From the NCBI GenBank assembly GCA_947303395.1, contig CAMYYD010000006.1:110877-174876 (forward strand): a DNA stretch of 64,000 nucleotides, read 5' to 3'. This document shows positions 8,369-16,528 of the stretch, in pieces. The notes under the pieces were generated by a model, which was given only the letters and a program-made list of their open reading frames with translations, was not told where the DNA came from and did no database searches. Position 1 is the stretch's first letter. Each line of letters opens with the position of its first letter. Position numbers and translations under genes: made by a program. This DNA comes from an uncultured Bacteroidales bacterium. Its GTDB lineage: Bacteria; Bacteroidota; Bacteroidia; Bacteroidales; F082.

Positions 8369-8869
8369 ATGAAAAAATTATTTCTCGTTTTAATCGTCGC
8401 TTCAGCGCTGTTGACATCATGCAAATGTTCGCATAAAGATGACAATTCTGATAACAAACAAGTTGAAAAATCAGAAGTAACAAATTCAGAATCAACTACT
8501 AACGAAAAATCATACGTTAAGGTGATGTCTTATAAAGACTTCGTAAAAAACGTGTGGGATTTCGAGGCAAATGCCAACGAATTCACCTTTAAAGGTAACA
8601 AACCTTGCGTGATTGACTTCTATGCGACATGGTGCGGTCCATGCAAAATGGTCGCTCCGATTTTGGAAAAATTGGCCAAGGAATACGATGGCAAAGTAGA
8701 TTTCTACAAAGTTGACACCGACAAGGAGCAAAAACTCGCTATGATATTGAAAATCGAGTATTTGCCGACGGTTTTCTTTGCCAAAGACGATGCCCAACCT
8801 GAAAAATCGGTCGGAGCAAAAGACGAGGCATTTTTCCGTGCACAAATAAACAAGATGTTAAGTGAATAA
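8369..8869 (+). CDS. Thioredoxin-fold lipoprotein
   Basis: 166 residues from the ATG at 8369 (MKKLFLVLIVASALLTSC). The lipobox LLTSC gives a lipidated Cys, so the protein is anchored in the periplasm or at the cell surface. A charged linker precedes the thioredoxin domain, with active site WCGPC (W88-C92) and the cis-proline loop EYLPTVFF. It should exchange or reduce disulfides in envelope proteins. Its stop overlaps the GTG start of the next gene by 8 bases, so the pair is cotranscribed. Confidence 0.88.
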   Translation: MKKLFLVLIVASALLTSCKCSHKDDNSDNKQVEKSEVTNSESTTNEKSYVKVMSYKDFVKNVWDFEANANEFTFKGNKPCVIDFYATWCGPCKMVAPILEKLAKEYDGKVDFYKVDTDKEQKLAMILKIEYLPTVFFAKDDAQPEKSVGAKDEAFFRAQINKMLSE

Positions 8870-9488
8870 CATTTTTCCGACATCTTATCTTACTGATATT
8901 CAGTATATTGCACTGTTTTTGAAAAATGATGCGCCCAAGATTGAATTGTTCGAAACGTATCAGAAACAATCGTGTCGCACTCGCTGTAACGTCATGACTG
9001 CCAATGGCTTACAAACTTTGACTGTTCCAATTGTCAAAACCAACGGCAATCATACGATGACGAAGGATATCGCGATAAGCTACAAGGAACCGTGGCAGCA
9101 GATTCATCAGCGTTGCCTGGAAGCGGCATATCGCAAAACGCCTTATTTTGAGTACTATTTTCCATATCTCGAGAAGGCTTTTTCGACCAGATTCGACAGA
9201 CTCGTCGATCTTAATGAGTTTTGTCTGAAGTTTATTCTTAAAACATTGAAAATCAATAAAGAAATCCTTTATACTGAAGATTTTGAACCAATTTCTGATA
9301 CTAACGATTATCGCATTTCCTTATCGAAATGGTCGCCTGAAATGACTGATTTTCCTAAGTATTATCAGGTTTTTGAAGACCGACAGCCGTTCGTTTCGAA
9401 TTTGTCAGTCATCGATTTGATTTTCAACGAAGGACCCGAGGCGGTTAACTACTTAGATGTCATTTCGAGCGTAGTCGAGAAATCTTAA
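8862..9488 (+). CDS. WbqC-like family protein
   Basis: 208 residues starting at GTG 8862, overlapping the thioredoxin stop by 8 bases; no better start exists without losing the conserved TSYLTDIQYIALFLK opening. Other family features are KEPWQQIHQRCLEAAYRKTPYFEYYFP and a C-terminal FNEGPEA motif. WbqC family proteins are often found in glycan biosynthesis loci; their biochemical activity is not settled. The last nine residues (VISSVVEKS) and part of the stop are encoded by a fragment of a dispersed repeat (9459-9485), so the native C-terminus seems to have been replaced. Confidence 0.8.
   Translation: MNNIFPTSYLTDIQYIALFLKNDAPKIELFETYQKQSCRTRCNVMTANGLQTLTVPIVKTNGNHTMTKDIAISYKEPWQQIHQRCLEAAYRKTPYFEYYFPYLEKAFSTRFDRLVDLNEFCLKFILKTLKINKEILYTEDFEPISDTNDYRISLSKWSPEMTDFPKYYQVFEDRQPFVSNLSVIDLIFNEGPEAVNYLDVISSVVEKS
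9459..9485. repeat. Fragment of the GTCATTTCGA...GAGAAATCT repeat forming a gene's C-terminus
   Basis: GTCATTTCGAGCGTAGTCGA plus GAAATCT is read in frame as the end of the WbqC-like protein, with TAA following at once. It matches single arms of the repeats at 4611-4736 and 19474-19620. Confidence 0.7.
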
Positions 9489-9525
9489 TTTTTTTTAACT
9501 TTTTAATTAATTTTGTATATTTGCA

Positions 9526-9533
9526 GATTGTAA
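9526..9533 (+). promoter_or_regulatory. Promoter of the histidine-degradation operon
   Basis: TATATTTG matches the -7 element exactly and is followed by CAG; the start codon of the first gene is 35 bases further on. A clear -33 TTTG at the usual spacing is not obvious. Confidence 0.6.
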
Positions 9534-9567
9534 TTATTCGAAATTTTAACATAAAAAACTAAATATC

Positions 9568-10620
9568 ATGGCAAGAAAACTTGAAAAGAAAGACTTATTG
9601 AAGAATGTCGTGAAGCACATCGACATCAAGAAGTACGACTCAACAGAAATCATCGACGCAATGCGTGAAATGTCGTTCACATCACGCGACACAGCCCGCG
9701 CCGCCGACATTTTGATGATGATGGTGAAAGAGAAATCATGCACCAACATCCTCACATTGGCTGGTTCAACCTCAGCAGCAGGCTGTATGCAGGTTTACGT
9801 CGACATGGTTCGCAACAAAATGATTGACGTCGTCGTTTCAACAGGCGCTTCAGTCATCGACATGGACCTCTTCGAGGCTCTCGGTTTCAAACATTATATC
9901 GGTGAAAAAGAGAACGTGGTGCCGGATACAAAACTCCGCGAACTATACATCGACCGTATTTACGACACATATATCGACGAGGAACAGCTTCAGGTGTGCG
10001 ACCACGCTACATACGAGCTCGCCAACATCCTCGAGCCACGTCCGTATTCATCACGCGAGTTCTTGTGGAACCTTGGAAAATGGCTGCATGAAGGCCACGG
10101 TGTGAAGAAAGACAGTCTCATCCAGACATGCTACGAGTGCGGCGTCCCGATGTTCTGCCCAGCATTCTCAGATTCTTCAGCAGGTTTCGGTATTGGTCTG
10201 CACCAGTGGGAGCGCAAGAAAGCCGGTAAACCATACGTGAGCATCGACTCAGTGGCCGACTTCCTTGAGTTGACAGAAATCAAGATGGCTGCTCCACAAA
10301 CAGGTTTGTTTATGGTCGGTGGCGGTACTCCTAAGAACTTCGCTCAGGACACCGTCGTCTGCGCTGAAATTCTCGGTCACGAGGTGCCAATGCACAAATA
10401 CGCTATCCAGATCACCGTTGCTGACGTCCGCGATGGCGCTTGCTCATCATCAACACTGCTCGAAGCAGGTTCATGGGGCAAGGTTAGCGAGAAACTCCAG
10501 CAGATGGTCTACGCCGAAGGTACAACCGTCATCCCGATGATTGCATCTTACGTTTACCATAACGGTCCATGGAAGAAACGTGAATACAAGAACTGGCAAA
10601 ATATTTACAAGAATAAATAA
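9568..10620 (+). CDS. Deoxyhypusine synthase family protein
   Basis: 350 residues. The fold and motifs follow deoxyhypusine synthase (COG1899): LTLAGSTSAAG and VVSTGASVIDMDLFEALG near the NAD site, SSAGFGIGLHQ, and SWGKV near the end, where the Lys corresponds to the catalytic lysine of the eukaryotic and archaeal enzymes. Those enzymes transfer the aminobutyl group of spermidine to eIF5A, which bacteria lack, so the bacterial member must act elsewhere; homospermidine synthase-type chemistry is one known possibility. It is first in an operon with hutI and ftcD (stop and next start overlap as TAATG), an unexplained link to histidine degradation. Confidence 0.85.
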   Translation: MARKLEKKDLLKNVVKHIDIKKYDSTEIIDAMREMSFTSRDTARAADILMMMVKEKSCTNILTLAGSTSAAGCMQVYVDMVRNKMIDVVVSTGASVIDMDLFEALGFKHYIGEKENVVPDTKLRELYIDRIYDTYIDEEQLQVCDHATYELANILEPRPYSSREFLWNLGKWLHEGHGVKKDSLIQTCYECGVPMFCPAFSDSSAGFGIGLHQWERKKAGKPYVSIDSVADFLELTEIKMAAPQTGLFMVGGGTPKNFAQDTVVCAEILGHEVPMHKYAIQITVADVRDGACSSSTLLEAGSWGKVSEKLQQMVYAEGTTVIPMIASYVYHNGPWKKREYKNWQNIYKNK

Positions 10621-11864
10621 TGCTGATAATCAACATCAAAGAACTCTGTGGCATTGTCGAAGACGGCTCATTATGGAAGGCTGGTTCGGCGATGTCACAG
10701 GTGACTCGCATCAAGAACGCGTACCTTTATATAAAAGGAAGCAAGATTGCCGACTATGGCGAGATGAGCTCTTCAAAATACCAGGAATATCTGGCAAAGG
10801 AGAAGAAAGTCGTCGATGCCAAAGGCGGTTTGGTCTTGCCAGCGTTCTGCGACTCGCACACCCATTTGGTGTATGCCAACTCGCGTGAAATGGAGTTTTG
10901 CGACAAGATCCGTGGCTTGAGCTACGAGGAGATCGCAAAAAGAGGAGGAGGAATCCTCAACTCGGCAAAAGCCACAGCAGCTGCTAGCGAAGACGAGCTC
11001 TACGAGTCAGCTATACAGCGTCTCGACGAGATTATGCACATGGGAACTGGCGCCGTCGAAATCAAGAGCGGTTACGGTCTTACCACCGAAAGCGAGTTGA
11101 AGCTTCTGCGCGTGATTCGTCGCTTGAAAGAGAATTCTCCGATGACCATCAAGTCGAACTTTTTGGGCGCTCACGGCATCCCGATGGAATATCGCGGACA
11201 TCAGGAAGACTATGTTGACCTTGTCATCAACGAGATGATTCCGCTTGTCGCGGCTGAGGATTTGGCAGATTTCATTGATGTTTTCTGCGACAAAGGTTTC
11301 TTCACCGTCGAAGACACCGAGCGCATTTTGATGGCTGGCATCAAATACGGCATGCGCCCGAAGATCCACGCCAACGAGATGGCAGTGTCTGGTGGCGTGC
11401 AGGTAGGTGTTAAATACGGCGCTATCTCCGTTGACCATCTCGAACAGATGGGAAAAGCTGAAATCGAGGCTTTGAAAGGCTCCGACACCATGCCGACGGT
11501 GCTTCCGGGCTGTGCGTTCTTCTTGAACTTGCCACTTTCACCAGTCCGCGATATGATTAATTCAGGTTTGCCGGTTGCAATGGCCTCCGACTTCAACCCT
11601 GGAACGTCGCCATCAGGCAATATGCAGTTTGTGCTCTCATGTGCATGCATCCGCTATCGCATGACACCGGAAGAGGCTTTGAATGCTACCACTTTAAACA
11701 CCGCCTACGCCATGGATGTGGCTCATGAGCTCGGCTCAATCACCAAAGGTAAGATCGCAAACGTGATGATTACCAAGCCGATGACGCAATTGGAGTTCAT
11801 GCCGTATTATTATGGGGCTAACAAGGTTCAGGCAATGATTTTAAAAGGAAAAATAATTAAATAA
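10620..11864 (+). CDS. hutI: Imidazolonepropionase
   Basis: 414 residues, amidohydrolase superfamily. It hydrolyses imidazolone-5-propionate to N-formimidoyl-L-glutamate, the third step of histidine degradation. Metal-site signatures are CDSHTHLVYANSR, the helix GGGILNSAKAT, SNFLGAHGIP, HANEMAVSGG, SVDHLEQMG and MASDFNPGTSPS. The start overlaps the preceding stop by one base (TAATG) and ftcD follows after 8 bases, so the three genes form one operon. hutH and hutU are not in the window. Confidence 0.95.
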   Translation: MLIINIKELCGIVEDGSLWKAGSAMSQVTRIKNAYLYIKGSKIADYGEMSSSKYQEYLAKEKKVVDAKGGLVLPAFCDSHTHLVYANSREMEFCDKIRGLSYEEIAKRGGGILNSAKATAAASEDELYESAIQRLDEIMHMGTGAVEIKSGYGLTTESELKLLRVIRRLKENSPMTIKSNFLGAHGIPMEYRGHQEDYVDLVINEMIPLVAAEDLADFIDVFCDKGFFTVEDTERILMAGIKYGMRPKIHANEMAVSGGVQVGVKYGAISVDHLEQMGKAEIEALKGSDTMPTVLPGCAFFLNLPLSPVRDMINSGLPVAMASDFNPGTSPSGNMQFVLSCACIRYRMTPEEALNATTLNTAYAMDVAHELGSITKGKIANVMITKPMTQLEFMPYYYGANKVQAMILKGKIIK

Positions 11865-11872
11865 TCATACAA

Positions 11873-13573
11873 ATGAAACAATTAATCGAATGTGTTCCGA
11901 ATATCAGCGAAGGTCGCGATATGAACATCATCAATCAGGTGACTGCCGAGATCGAAAAGGTCGAAGGCGTGAAATTGTTGGACGTTGACCCGGGTGCGAC
12001 GACAAACCGTACCGTCATTACTTTTGTGGGCGAGCCGGAAAACGTGTGCGAAGCCGCATTCCGCGTGGTGAAGAAGGCTGCCGAGCTTATCGACATGCGT
12101 AACCATCACGGTGATCACCCACGTCAGGGTGCAACAGACGTTTGCCCTCTCATCCCGATTTCAAACATCACAATGGACGAGGTGGTTGTCTATGCCCGTA
12201 ACCTCGCAAAACGCTTCGGCGAAGAACTCAATATCCCAATCTACTGCTACGAAGAGGCCGCTTTCCAGCCAAAACGTAAGAACCTAGCTTATTGCCGCAC
12301 TGGCGAATACGAGTCATTGTCGAGCCGTCTCGGAACAGAAGAATGGAAACCTGATTTCGGTCCGAACGAGTGGAACGAGCATGTGGCGCAGACCGGCGCT
12401 ACACAGGTCGGAGCCCGCGACTTCCTCATCGCCATCAACTATAACCTCAACACCACTTCGACACGCCGCGCCAACGCCATCGCTTTCGACGTTCGCGAGA
12501 AAGGCCGTCCGAAGAGAGTGGGACCGAAGGTCACCGACAAGCCGATGAAAGATGAAAACGGCAACACCATCATGATTCCTGGCACTCTGAAGAGCACCAA
12601 GGCTATCGGCTGGTTCATCGAGGAATACGGCATCGCTCAGGTTTCAATGAACATCACAAATATTAACGTTTCACCGGTTCACGTCTGCTTCGACGAGGTC
12701 TGCGCTAAGGCTGCAGCACGTGGAGTGCGCGTGACAGGCTGCGAGATTGTGGGTCTGATTCCAAAGAAGGTGCTTATCGACGCTGGTAAGTACTATCTCG
12801 CAAAACAGCAGCGTTCACTGGGCGTGAGCGAGGACGAAATCATGAAGATCGCCATCAAGTCGATGGGTCTCGATGATTTGAAACCGTTCAATCCGAAAGA
12901 GAAAGTCATCGAATTCTTGATCGAAGACATGACACAGAAGAAGCTCGTTGACATGACATGCACAGGCTTTGCCAACGAGACAGCCAGCGAGAGTCCGGCT
13001 CCAGGTGGCGGTTCAATCTCTGCATATATGGGCGCTCTCGGCGCAGCATTGGCAACGATGGTGGCTAACCTGTCATCACACAAACCGGGCTGGGACGAGC
13101 GCTGGGAAGAGTTCTCAAAAGTCGCTGAAAGAGGTCAAATCCTTAAAGATCAGTTACTTGACCTGGTCGACGAAGACACTAACGCTTTCAACAAGATTAT
13201 GGCAGCATTACAGATGCCTAAGAAGACCGACGCCGACAAGGCTGCTCGTATGGAAGCTCTTGAACTCGCATCACAATATGCGACAAAGGTTCCGTTCAAG
13301 ACCATGAATGTGGCATTTGAGGCATTCGATATCGTCGAGGCGATGGCAAAGACAGGCAATCCTGCATCAGTTTCAGACGCTGGAGTCGGAGCTTTGTGCT
13401 GCAGAAGCGCTGTCATGGGTGCATATCTCAACGTTAAAATCAACGCCGCTGGTCTTAAGGACAGAGCATTTGCCGACAAAATCGTCGCCGATGGCGCAAA
13501 GATTGAGGCGGCTGCTATCAAGAAAGAGGCTGAAATTCTCGAGGTTGTCAACAAAATTATCAACAAGGAATAA
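11873..13573 (+). CDS. ftcD: Bifunctional glutamate formimidoyltransferase / formimidoyl-THF cyclodeaminase
   Basis: 566 residues made of two joined enzymes. Residues about 1-325 are the formiminotransferase (IECVPNISEGRD, RNHHGDHPRQGATDV, TQVGARDFLIAINYNLNT). Residues about 360-566 are the cyclodeaminase (SESPAPGGGSISAY, CRSAVMGAYLNVKIN). It moves the formimino group of formiminoglutamate to tetrahydrofolate and releases ammonia to give methenyl-THF, so histidine is degraded through glutamate plus one-carbon folate. Same operon as hutI. The downstream gcvT at 28.7 kb is a separate supplier to the folate pool. Confidence 0.95.
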   Translation: MKQLIECVPNISEGRDMNIINQVTAEIEKVEGVKLLDVDPGATTNRTVITFVGEPENVCEAAFRVVKKAAELIDMRNHHGDHPRQGATDVCPLIPISNITMDEVVVYARNLAKRFGEELNIPIYCYEEAAFQPKRKNLAYCRTGEYESLSSRLGTEEWKPDFGPNEWNEHVAQTGATQVGARDFLIAINYNLNTTSTRRANAIAFDVREKGRPKRVGPKVTDKPMKDENGNTIMIPGTLKSTKAIGWFIEEYGIAQVSMNITNINVSPVHVCFDEVCAKAAARGVRVTGCEIVGLIPKKVLIDAGKYYLAKQQRSLGVSEDEIMKIAIKSMGLDDLKPFNPKEKVIEFLIEDMTQKKLVDMTCTGFANETASESPAPGGGSISAYMGALGAALATMVANLSSHKPGWDERWEEFSKVAERGQILKDQLLDLVDEDTNAFNKIMAALQMPKKTDADKAARMEALELASQYATKVPFKTMNVAFEAFDIVEAMAKTGNPASVSDAGVGALCCRSAVMGAYLNVKINAAGLKDRAFADKIVADGAKIEAAAIKKEAEILEVVNKIINKE

Positions 13574-13651
13574 TTAAATTATTGATAATCAATTTGTTAA
13601 ATTTTTAAAATTTTTTGACTGAAAAATATTGGAACGTATCAAAAAAAAATG

Positions 13652-13659
13652 TATTTTTG
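13652..13659 (+). promoter_or_regulatory. rpmG promoter with GCAGTCCGAAAATTT leader
   Basis: TATTTTTG -7 element, with TTGG near 13629 as a possible -33 box. The transcript start region reads CAGTCCGAAAATTTGAAAGG. Nearly the same words follow the promoters of rpsO (minus, 25446-25453) and rpmE2 (42028-42035). Confidence 0.7.
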
Positions 13660-13687
13660 CAGTCCGAAAATTTGAAAGGAAATAGAT

Positions 13688-13876
13688 ATGTCAAAGAAAG
13701 TTAAAGACGCACGCGTACAAGTGATTTTGGAGTGCACAGAGCAAAAGGCAACAGGCATCCCGGGAACTTCTCGTTACGTTACCACAAAGAACAAGAAGAA
13801 CACCCCAGAGAGATTGGAACTCATGAAATACAACCCAATCCTCAAGAAAATGACTCTTCACAAAGAAATTAAATAA
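13688..13876 (+). CDS. rpmG: 50S ribosomal protein L33
   Basis: 62 residues ([20 protein letters not shown] ...). The [24 protein letters not shown] segment is the L33 signature. It has no CxxC pairs, so it is the zinc-independent form. It is cotranscribed with the DUF4295 gene 10 bases downstream. The L28 gene that often precedes L33 in this phylum is not upstream; rpmG has its own promoter here. Confidence 0.93.
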   Translation: MSKKVKDARVQVILECTEQKATGIPGTSRYVTTKNKKNTPERLELMKYNPILKKMTLHKEIK

Positions 13877-13886
13877 GATTTAGGAT

Positions 13887-14039
13887 ATGGCAAAGAAGGT
13901 AGTTGCATCATTGCACACAGCTGGTAAGGAATTCACGAAGGTCATCAAAATGAAGAAATCAGAGAAGACTGGTGCTTACTATTTTGAAGAGACCATCGTC
14001 CCGATTGACCAGGCACAAGAATTCATCGCAAAGAACTAA
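13887..14039 (+). CDS. DUF4295 small basic protein
   Basis: A 50-residue ORF (MAKKVVASLHTAGKEFTKVI...) ending in QEFIAKN. It matches the DUF4295 family, found almost only in Bacteroidota between L33 and ftsY. Size, basic charge and position suggest a ribosome-associated protein, but this is inference. Confidence 0.85.
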   Translation: MAKKVVASLHTAGKEFTKVIKMKKSEKTGAYYFEETIVPIDQAQEFIAKN

Positions 14040-14064
14040 TATAGTTTTTTGAATTGATTTAGAA

Positions 14065-14095
14065 TGGCTTTCCCGTTTCGACGAGAAAGCTTTTC
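14065..14095 (+). terminator. Weak hairpin terminator after DUF4295
   Basis: GCTTTC (14067-14072) pairs with GAAAGC (14085-14090), followed by TTTT. The stem is short, so read-through into ftsY is possible. Confidence 0.4.
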
Positions 14096-14124
14096 GTGGT
14101 TTAGACCCACACATAATTAATTAT

Positions 14125-14182
14125 CACGCAGATCTCGCAGATGGCGCTGAAAAAAATCTGCGAAATCTGCGAGATCTGCGTG
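14125..14182. repeat. Perfect 18-bp inverted repeat of the ATCTGCGAGATCTGCGTG family
   Basis: CACGCAGATCTCGCAGAT at 14125-14142 is exactly inverted at 14165-14182, around a 22-base loop that itself contains AATCTGCG. It sits in the short gap before ftsY, so it is likely in the ftsY leader. Related words occur at 1797-1880 and, as ATCTGTGTAATCTGTGAG, at 35481-35503. Confidence 0.8.
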
Positions 14183-14215
14183 AAATTTTAAATATATTTG
14201 CAAAAATTATTGAAA

Positions 14216-15172
14216 ATGGGAATTTTTTCGTTTTTTAAGAGAGATAAAGAAGCTAAAGAAGATCTGAATAAAGGTCTGGAGAAGACAAGAACCAGCGTGT
14301 TTGACCGCATCTCGAAGGCTATCATCGGCAAATCGACGGTTGATGACGAGGTTTTGGATAACCTTGAGGAGATTTTGGTGACGTCAGACGTTGGAGTCGA
14401 TACAACTTTGAAGATCATCGACCGCATTCAGAAGCGTGTGGCTCGCGATAAGTATGTGGGAACCAGTGAGTTAAACTCGATATTGAAGGAAGAAATCGCT
14501 TCTTTGTTGCAGGAAAATAACTCTGGCGATGGCAGCACTTTCGACCTTCCTGAAGATAAAAAGCCGTACGTCATCATGGTTGTGGGCGTGAACGGTGTGG
14601 GAAAGACAACCACCATTGGCAAGCTCGCTTACAACTTCAAGATGGCGGGCAAGAAGGTGATGCTTGGCGCTTCCGATACCTTCCGCGCGGCTGCAGTCGA
14701 CCAGCTTAAGATTTGGGCCGACAAGGTGGGCGTTCCGATTGTCTCACAAGGTATGGGTGCTGACCCGGCATCAGTGGCGTTCGACACGGTGAAATCGGCA
14801 GTGGCACAAGACGCTGACGTGGTTCTGATTGACACCGCTGGCCGTCTGCACAACAAAGTCGGCTTGATGAACGAACTCTCAAAGATAAAGAAAGTGTGCC
14901 AGAAAGTCATCCCCGACGCGCCGCATGAGGTGTTGTTGGTTTTGGACGCTTCAACAGGACAAAATGCAATTGAACAGGCCCGCCAGTTTATCGCTGCTAC
15001 TGAGGTTAACGCTTTGGCGCTCACCAAGTTGGATGGCACTGCAAAAGGCGGCGTGGTCATCGGCATCTCCGACCAGTTCAAGATTCCTGTAAAATATATC
15101 GGAGTGGGAGAGAAGATGGAAAACCTGCAGATTTTCGACCGTAACGAATTCGTTGATTCATTATTTAAATAA
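14216..15172 (+). CDS. ftsY: Signal recognition particle receptor FtsY
   Basis: 318 residues from the ATG at 14216 (MGIFSFFKRDKEAKED). A short N-domain (EEILVTSDVGVDTTLKII) is followed by the SRP GTPase G-domain: VVGVNGVGKTTTIGKLA (G1), DTFRAAAVDQL, DTAGRLHNKVGLM (G3), TKLDGTAKGG (G4) and GVGEKMENLQIFD at the end. It docks the SRP-ribosome complex at the inner membrane. There is almost no acidic A-domain, as is common in this phylum. rimO follows on the same strand. Confidence 0.95.
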   Translation: MGIFSFFKRDKEAKEDLNKGLEKTRTSVFDRISKAIIGKSTVDDEVLDNLEEILVTSDVGVDTTLKIIDRIQKRVARDKYVGTSELNSILKEEIASLLQENNSGDGSTFDLPEDKKPYVIMVVGVNGVGKTTTIGKLAYNFKMAGKKVMLGASDTFRAAAVDQLKIWADKVGVPIVSQGMGADPASVAFDTVKSAVAQDADVVLIDTAGRLHNKVGLMNELSKIKKVCQKVIPDAPHEVLLVLDASTGQNAIEQARQFIAATEVNALALTKLDGTAKGGVVIGISDQFKIPVKYIGVGEKMENLQIFDRNEFVDSLFK

Positions 15173-15174
15173 AA

Positions 15175-15230
15175 GGACAAGGCATGCCTTGTCCCAACGG
15201 GAATCCCGTAAGGCAAATGCATGCATTTGC
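15175..15230. repeat. Three palindromes in a row filling the ftsY-rimO gap
   Basis: GGACAAGGCATGCCTTGTCC (15175-15194, a perfect 20-bp palindrome), ACGGGAATCCCGT (15197-15209) and GCAAATGCATGCATTTGC (15213-15230, perfect) follow each other with 2-3 base gaps and end 2 bases before the rimO start at 15233. Each could form a hairpin, so the ribosome-binding region of rimO may be highly structured. Confidence 0.85.
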
Positions 15231-15232
15231 AT

Positions 15233-16528
15233 ATGAAGAAACAAATACTAAACATAGTAACTTTAGGTTGCTCGAAAAACAAGGTCGATTCGGAGCATCT
15301 GGCGGCTTTGCTGAACAACACATATAAGATCGTCCACGATTCGGATGAGAAATCCGATGTGGTGATTATCAACACCTGCGGCTTCATCGGCGATGCAAAA
15401 GAAGAATCGATTGATACCATTTTGGAATATGCCGAGCTGCGTAAAGCCAATAAAATCAAGAAGTTATATGTGATGGGCTGTCTCTCGGAGCGTTACAAAA
15501 AAGAGCTGCGCAAAGAGATTCATGAGGTGGACGCTTTCTTCGGAGTGGAGCCAGTGCAACATGTGGCTGCCGACATCTTAAAATCAGATTTCCATGCCGA
15601 CTATTGCTGCGAGCGAGTGCTTTCAACACCATCGCATTACGCATATTTGAAGATTTCGGAAGGCTGTAACCGTCACTGTGCTTTCTGCGCTATCCCGCTG
15701 ATTCGCGGCGAGCATAAGTCGGTGCCGATGGAAAACCTCGTCAAAGAGGCAGAAAATCTTGCTAAGAAAGGCGTAAAAGAGCTGATTCTCATTGCACAAG
15801 ACCTCACATATTACGGCTACGACATAGATGGAAAATCTCATATCGTTGAGTTGGTTCAGAAACTCACTGAAATCGATGGCATTGAGTGGATTCGCTTGCA
15901 TTACGGCTATCCGTTGGGATTCCCTGTCGAGCTTCTTGAATTGATGCGCGATAACAAGAAGATTTGTCATTATATAGATTTGCCATTGCAGCATGTCAGC
16001 ACGCCTATTTTGAAGGCTATGCGTCGTGGTGTCGACCATGAGCAGACGGTAGAATTTGTCAAGAAAGTGAGAAGCTACGTGCCGGATATCGCTTTCAGAA
16101 GCACGTTTATTGTTGGTTTTCCTGGTGAGACCGAGGAACAGTTCAATGAATTGATAGATTTCATCAAGGAGATGCGGTTCGAGCGCGCCGGCGTGTTTGC
16201 ATACTCGGCAGAAGAGGGAACGCCTGCCTACGAACTCGAAGACGATGTGCCTGAAGATGTAAAGAAGGCGCGCGTTGATAAATTCATGGATGTACAGCAG
16301 GATATCTCATTGGAAATCAATTCCAAACGTCTTGGAAGGACTGAAAAAGTGCTCATCGACCGTACTGAAGGCGGTTACTATGTCGGTCGTACCCAATACG
16401 ACTCCCCTGAAGTCGATGATGAGGTGCTTATCTCAATGAAAGATAATAAATTAGAAATCGGCACTTTCGTCAACGTAAAGATTACTCAAGCCGATTATTT
16501 CGATTGTTACGGAGAAATTAGACCTTAG
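15233..16528 (+). CDS. rimO: Ribosomal protein S12 methylthiotransferase
   Basis: 431 residues from the ATG at 15233; an ATG at 15221 lies inside a palindrome. A radical-SAM enzyme that adds a methylthio group to an Asp of ribosomal protein S12. The UPF0004 domain (TLGCSKNKVDSE, NTCGFIGDAKEESID, VMGCLSERY) is followed by the radical SAM cluster motif CNRHCAFCAIP (CxxxCxxC), FRSTFIVGFPGETEEQF and a C-terminal TRAM domain (GRTEKVLID ... VKITQADYFDCYGEI). The last codons AGA CCT TAG (Arg-Pro-stop) belong to a 7-mer repeat that continues downstream. Confidence 0.95.
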   Translation: MKKQILNIVTLGCSKNKVDSEHLAALLNNTYKIVHDSDEKSDVVIINTCGFIGDAKEESIDTILEYAELRKANKIKKLYVMGCLSERYKKELRKEIHEVDAFFGVEPVQHVAADILKSDFHADYCCERVLSTPSHYAYLKISEGCNRHCAFCAIPLIRGEHKSVPMENLVKEAENLAKKGVKELILIAQDLTYYGYDIDGKSHIVELVQKLTEIDGIEWIRLHYGYPLGFPVELLELMRDNKKICHYIDLPLQHVSTPILKAMRRGVDHEQTVEFVKKVRSYVPDIAFRSTFIVGFPGETEEQFNELIDFIKEMRFERAGVFAYSAEEGTPAYELEDDVPEDVKKARVDKFMDVQQDISLEINSKRLGRTEKVLIDRTEGGYYVGRTQYDSPEVDDEVLISMKDNKLEIGTFVNVKITQADYFDCYGEIRP

